Source: Lepus europaeus (Eukaryota; Chordata; Mammalia; Lagomorpha; Leporidae). Taken from it: a stretch of 64,000 bases of DNA. The DNA is taken from positions 70,169,297 through 70,233,296 of the forward strand of contig NC_084836.1 in the NCBI RefSeq assembly GCF_033115175.1. Reading direction: 5' to 3'. This document shows, in pieces, positions 61,409 to 64,000 of the stretch. The position numbers and the translations under genes were made by a program. The notes under the pieces were generated by a model that searched no databases, had not been told where the DNA came from, and saw only the letters and a program-made list of their open reading frames with translations. Positions within the stretch are counted from its first letter, which is position 1. The number at the start of each line of letters is the position of its first letter.

Positions 61409-64000
61409 ATTTTCTCGGGGCTTCCTGGCTCCCGGGGCGTGCAGGAGGGAAGGGACGATGCCCCCCCGCACTCTCTCCGGTGCCTTCCTAGCCGGCCGCT
61501 GTGACAGTGGGGCGAAGGTGGGGCGGGGCGAGGAGGCGGGGCGGGGCGAGGAGGCCCCGCCCACCCGCCCGGCCGGCCAGAGCGGCTGACCACTGGATAA
61601 TTGCTGGCGCTGTGAAAAAGCCCGCTGATGGAGAGGAGGGGGCTGGAGTCCCTGCTTCACTGTGTAAGGCAGAGTGGAGACCTGGGGCTGGGGGCTCCGG
61701 GTCCTGGCTCCCCCAGGTGAAGTGGGATTCCATGCAGCTCTCACAGCCACGATGACCTCAGCTAGCCAGAGTCCCCGCCCCCTTCAGTTGCACTTGCTCT
61801 CTCTCCCCACCCCCAGTCTGTTCTCAGTACAGCCCTGGGGCGTCCGTCCCAATTCCAGCTCCTCTCCCTCAGCCTCCCCTGGTCCAGCGACTCCTCCGGA
61901 GGCTGGGAGCCCCACTCCCCCACCTCTAGCTCTTTCTTACATCGCCCTTGGGTTCTGTGGCCACCCTGGGAGCCCACACCCCTCTCGTTAGTCCCAGTTC
62001 ATTTCCCATCACTGTCCCGACCCCAGTTTACTTTCAGCTGCTCCTGGAAACCCCGATTTCTCTGCAGCCATTCTCTTGGCCCCTCCAAGCGCCCACCGGC
62101 CAAGGCCAACCCTACACCCCCTCCCCCTCCCTCCCCCAACCCCGAGCTGCACCTCCGTCACTGCCCCTCCTCCATCCCTTTCTGCGGCTTTGCGGGGCGG
62201 CCCAGGCTCCATTAGCAGAGGTCTGCACTGACCACAGCCTCATTTCTGGCTGGTGCTGGGCACTGCGGGCATGGCCTGCCCCCCACCTCCTTCCCCCTCC
62301 CCATAGCCTGAAGCTTCCTGAAGCTTCCTGGCAGGTCACCACTAGCCTCTCCCTCCCGGCCTGCACCCCCCACCCCAGCCCCAGCTCCAAGGCAGGGGAG
62401 CCAGAGTAATTGAGATCAAGACAGACACATGAGCCTGGGGCTCTTGAGTGTGTGGAACCAACCTGGGTCCCCTAAGTCTCAGACCCCTCCTGCCCTGCCC
62501 CCCAGACCTTTCTGTGGGCTCTGATTACTCAGGGCCACTGGTTGAGGAACTTGAGCCACAAGCCAGGTCTCCAGGGCCCAGAAGGTGACCTGAGGTGTGT
62601 GTGTGCTGGGGGGAGGGGGAGCGCACAGCATTGTAACCCTTCCCAGGCGGGATCAAAGGCAGGGCGGCAGAGCCCACCCGGGCCTCCAAGGCCTCAGGTC
62701 ACCCACTCCCCCACCTCCTTCCTCAGTGAGCCTGCAGTGTGCTGAAATGGCAGGCAGGATGCCAGGTGTTTTCTGCTTTTGGCTTCAACAATGGCCTCCC
62801 TCAATCCTTGCCCGTGATCCTAACCACTCTGCTGAGAGACTTTGCCCACTTCCCTGCCTGGCCTCCAGCCGCACGACCTTCCCGGCCACGTGCCTTCCTT
62901 GGAGGAAGAGAGAATTCTGGAGAAGACGCTATGCACATGTTGTCTTCTCCAAAAAGCCTCTGCTACCTCCACAGGCATGGGCAGCACCCACCCAGGGAAC
63001 AGACGTGAGGCCCAGTTCTCTCCCACGCCTGTCCGGAGCCAGGAGGGACCAGCAGCTCCTTGGGGGCAGGGACTGCGCAAGCGAAAGACCACGCGAGGCC
63101 ACACAGGGAAACCGGAAGTGCAAGACCGCATGGGAAAACCAGCAGTGCAAGACCACAGTAGGGAAACCGGAAGTGAGGGGCGCAGGGCTGGAGTGGCTGC
63201 CACCACCCTCGGGCTTTCCCACCTCACCCACATGAGTTCTTGGGTTGTCTCCCTGTCCCTGTTCTGTATGCATTTTCTGCCTGCCCACCAGGGTCCTCCT
63301 TTGCATCTCTCAGCAAGTGTTTAGAGGCAATGGTCCAGACCCAGCTGCCCCGGGTGTTCCCTGCTCATCAGAGGGCGCTGTCCCACTCTTTCCCATGACC
63401 TGGAGGGACTCGGAAGGGGAGAAACTAAGGCAGGGAGAGCTTCCAGCTTGGGGACCCCATCAGAGAGAAGACTGCACACACACACAGGGAGCAGCTTCAA
63501 AGAACAGCAAGTGTGGTACGGCTGGGGACCTCTTTCCTCACCCAGGATCAAGACCCCAGCCCCATACTCATCACTGTACAGCCCTCTGCCCCCAGTTTTC
63601 CACTTCTACCTCCTTGGTTGTTCGTGTCCTGCTCCTCTAACTCTCTCCCACCTTCATCTTGTTGCATTAGACTGCCCCCAAATGTTTCACGGAAACCGGG
63701 CAGAGAAGAACAGTGTCAAAGGGCACACAGAGACCCCTCCCCAACTAAGTATCTGTAGGGAGCTTCAGGAAAGGTGCCCAAGCAGTGACAAACACAAGAC
63801 CCACGATGCATTCCAGACTCTGTCCAGAACATGAGCTTTCCCCACCTCCTGCCCTGCCCAGGACTTCTCTTCAGCAACCAAGTGGTTCCCAGCTTTCTCT
63901 GTATCTCTTGCTGAACGCCAGCCATCCTGCACACCTGTGCAGTGTTTCAGGGTTTTCTGTTGATAGCTCCTGGGATCCTTACAGCACCCAGTGAAATAAG
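61409..64000 (-). other. Flank upstream of the ASIC1b exon (ASIC1a intron)
   Basis: This holds the GC-rich 5' flank of the ASIC1b exon (to about 61600), then a strongly C/T-rich stretch on + (about 61760-62400), then ordinary sequence with a short tandem array at 63106-63175. No ASIC1a first exon (MELKAEEEE...) is present. In human that exon lies many kilobases further upstream, so this is expected to be intron of the longer transcript. Confidence 0.7.
63106..63175. repeat. Short tandem array with ETS-like cores
   Basis: Three related units start at 63106, 63132 and 63161. The outer two read gggaaaccggaagtg and the middle one is diverged (gggaaaaccagcagtg). gtgcaagacc occurs twice between them. 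Confidence 0.75.

Noticed and set aside
61409-64000. ASIC1a first exon
   Set aside because: No frame here encodes the conserved MELKAEEEE start. In human that exon lies much further upstream.

Overview
This is a mammalian nuclear window, and the repeats place it in a lagomorph, most likely a rabbit or hare. It is full of the lagomorph C-repeat SINE, a tRNA-derived element of about 330 bp. I could place roughly 45 copies or fragments, and about ten young full-length ones still have A-tails and readable target-site duplications. Five protein genes were rebuilt exon by exon. Their order matches the human chromosome 12q13 block (ASIC1-SMARCD1-GPD1-COX14-CERS5), but the window reads it from the other end.

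Layout. (1) 1-12.5 kb: CERS5 on the + strand. Nine coding exons are present (exon 2 to the stop) with the 3' UTR; exon 1 is off the left edge. (2) 12.5-24.4 kb: the intergenic stretch between CERS5 and COX14, more than half SINE, with several nested insertions. (3) 24.4-28.6 kb: COX14 on the - strand, with a single 57-codon coding exon and a probable non-coding first exon in a CpG island. (4) 29.3-36.15 kb: GPD1 on the - strand, eight exons, 349 residues. (5) 36.2-39.4 kb: intergenic sequence. (6) 39.4-51.55 kb: SMARCD1 on the - strand, thirteen exons, 515 residues, with its own CpG-island promoter. (7) 52.44-61.4 kb: ASIC1 on the - strand, ten exons from the alternative 'ASIC1b' first exon, 562 residues. 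(8) 61.4-64 kb: sequence upstream of the ASIC1b exon; the ASIC1a first exon is not here.

The genes are neighbours by ancestry and do not form one pathway. CERS5 makes ceramides in the ER. COX14 helps assemble mitochondrial complex IV. GPD1 links glycolysis to glycerol-3-phosphate. SMARCD1 is a BAF chromatin-remodelling subunit. ASIC1 is a proton-gated sodium channel. Every rebuilt coding exon is open, has GT/AG borders and joins in frame, and the total lengths equal the human proteins as I remember them.

I saw no CRISPR array, no rRNA or tRNA gene, no clear retroviral element and no broken host gene. Most of the longer unassigned open frames are SINE translations or antisense and intronic shadows. 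The less explained signals are a 114-codon in-frame extension upstream of the ASIC1b start, two young SINE subfamilies told apart by a GC-rich insertion, a 15-bp tandem repeat inside one SINE, a TGG repeat 18 nt inside a GPD1 intron, and a small array of ETS-like sites near the right edge.
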